Source: a virus. Taken from it: 55,587 nucleotides of DNA. The translations under genes were made by a program, and so were the position numbers. The notes under the pieces were generated by a model. That model saw nothing but the letters and a program-made list of their open reading frames with translations, had not been told where the DNA came from and ran no database searches. The stretch lies in the IMG/VR virus record IMGVR_UViG_3300035698_007215, positions 1 to 55,587 of that record, one strand, 5' to 3'. This document shows, in pieces, positions 55,022-55,587 of the stretch (its first letter is position 1; each line of letters begins with the position of its first letter).

Positions 55022-55350
55022 ACAGGCGACCGTGTCAGCCTGAGTGTCTGACGATACTGCCACGTGGTCTCAGGCTCGTTGGCATCTTGATCGTACGGAT
55101 CGTTGTTTGGGTCCATCGGATCGAAAGCAACAGGGCTGCTCACCTTCTCTACACCAGCACGTGCCCAGGCGCTAAACTCGTGATCGGTGTTTGCTACGTT
55201 CATTGCAAACGTACGGCCCTTACTCACAAGCTCTTCCCGGTTATCAGAAGCCAGCTCGATATAGAGACTCTCTCCTTCAACCCTTGTTTCCAGTACTCGC
55301 ATACCTGTAGGTACTTCCTGCGCTTCCGTATCCTTCTGTGCGTCTTCCAT
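55018..55350 (-). CDS. Unknown small protein (110 aa)
   Basis: ATG 55350 follows AGAGGAAAG. Beta-like strands at the start (MRVLETRVEGESLYIELA) are followed by an acidic, Pro/Asn-rich loop (DPMDPNNDPYDQDANEPE). Not recognised. The first gene of a short minus-strand pair. Confidence 0.7.
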   Translation of the reverse strand: MEDAQKDTEAQEVPTGMRVLETRVEGESLYIELASDNREELVSKGRTFAMNVANTDHEFSAWARAGVEKVSSPVAFDPMDPNNDPYDQDANEPETTWQYRQTLRLTRSPV

Positions 55351-55437
55351 AGTACTTTCCTCTCATACTCAACAGCTAAACAGGGGTCCCGCCTTCTCAA
55401 CATAGAGTAGGCGTCCAATAGCTAAAAACGGACTCAT

Positions 55438-55458
55438 GCCCCCTCTATGTGAGGGGGC
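55438..55458 (-). terminator. GC-rich hairpin, possible terminator
   Basis: An 8-bp stem GCCCCCTC with its complement and a 5-nt loop. There is no direct U-tract on either strand (TTTTT occurs 14 nt later on the minus strand). It would separate the gene at 55018-55350 from whatever lies to the right. Confidence 0.5.
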
Positions 55459-55587
55459 AAACTTTATGTGACAGCGCCCTTGATCGGGAACTGTTGGAAC
55501 AAAGTGGGGCAGTGGCGCTGGTACCATTTTATGGATCTGGTGATCCGCTCGCCTAGACGTGTAAACACGCCATCGAATGCCTATCCC
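55459..55587. other. Right edge, unresolved
   Basis: 129 nt with no confident gene. On the minus strand a short frame from about 55580 ends in TAA near 55465, just before the hairpin, but a TAG at 55583-55581 cuts it off at the edge and no ribosome site is visible. On the plus strand a GTG near 55468 opens a frame that runs off the window. Either could be the end or start of a real gene outside the window; the sequence here cannot decide. Confidence 0.35.

Noticed and set aside
1-55587. CRISPR array, insertion sequence or integrase
   Set aside because: No regularly spaced repeats, transposase or integrase frames seen. The Ser-codon repeats at the left end are coding.

Overview
The window is part of a tailed double-stranded DNA bacteriophage genome (Caudoviricetes). 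It has a portal protein, a lambda-gpA-like large terminase and a complete phage replication and recombination set. Genes are packed with ATGA/GTGA stop-start overlaps, there are almost no gaps, and no rRNA or tRNA is visible. The host cannot be named from the sequence; sigma70-type promoters and strong AGGAGG ribosome sites only say that it is a bacterium.

Layout. Nearly everything is read on the minus strand, so transcription runs from right to left. (a) 1-7.2 kb, virion and surface genes: portal, a small zinc protein, a ferritin, two GT-A glycosyltransferases and the first 639 codons of a poly-serine protein cut by the window edge. A sigma70 promoter at 7143-7171 drives this block. (b) 7.2-21 kb: about 25 small, mostly unknown genes, plus a RuvC-like resolvase, a DEDD exonuclease and a RecA/UvsX-like recombinase. 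(c) 21-31 kb, replication: a possible ssDNA-binding protein, family A DNA polymerase with a uracil-glycosylase-like N-terminus, zinc/TOPRIM primase, DnaB-type helicase and a UvsW-like helicase. A structured 105-nt RNA (21036-21140) sits in this block, and a promoter flanked by a perfect 14-bp inverted repeat sits at 31.05-31.15 kb. (d) 31-38 kb: Rad50/gp46-like and Mre11/gp47-like nuclease subunits, separated by an HTH protein, a sulfotransferase-like protein, a DUF5662-like protein, a Cys4 protein and a 25-residue lipoprotein. (e) 38-44.3 kb: a MoxR-type AAA+ ATPase paired with a VWA protein, plus small zinc proteins, under a near-consensus minus-strand promoter (44287-44315) that overlaps the start of the divergent terminase gene. 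(f) 44.3-47.7 kb, plus strand: terL. (g) 47.7-52.6 kb, minus strand: three more glycosyltransferase-like genes and a second primase-like protein. (h) 52.6-54.4 kb, plus strand: two unknown genes. (i) 54.4-55.35 kb, minus strand: two unknown genes.

The most striking feature is in terL. The gene is interrupted exactly inside its Walker B motif (DE/C) by a 504-residue intein. Between the two splicing halves lies a complete LAGLIDADG homing endonuclease gene with its own Shine-Dalgarno, ATG and stop, but in the +1 reading frame relative to the intein. The terminase/intein frame nevertheless stays free of stop codons through all 386 endonuclease codons, where about 18 would be expected by chance. 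One DNA stretch therefore appears to encode both a splicing-compatible linker and a homing enzyme. Other points of interest are a phage ferritin with its ferroxidase residues intact, a long out-of-frame gene overlap, a family of small four-cysteine proteins, a possible ATT-initiated gene, and repeat-flanked promoters.
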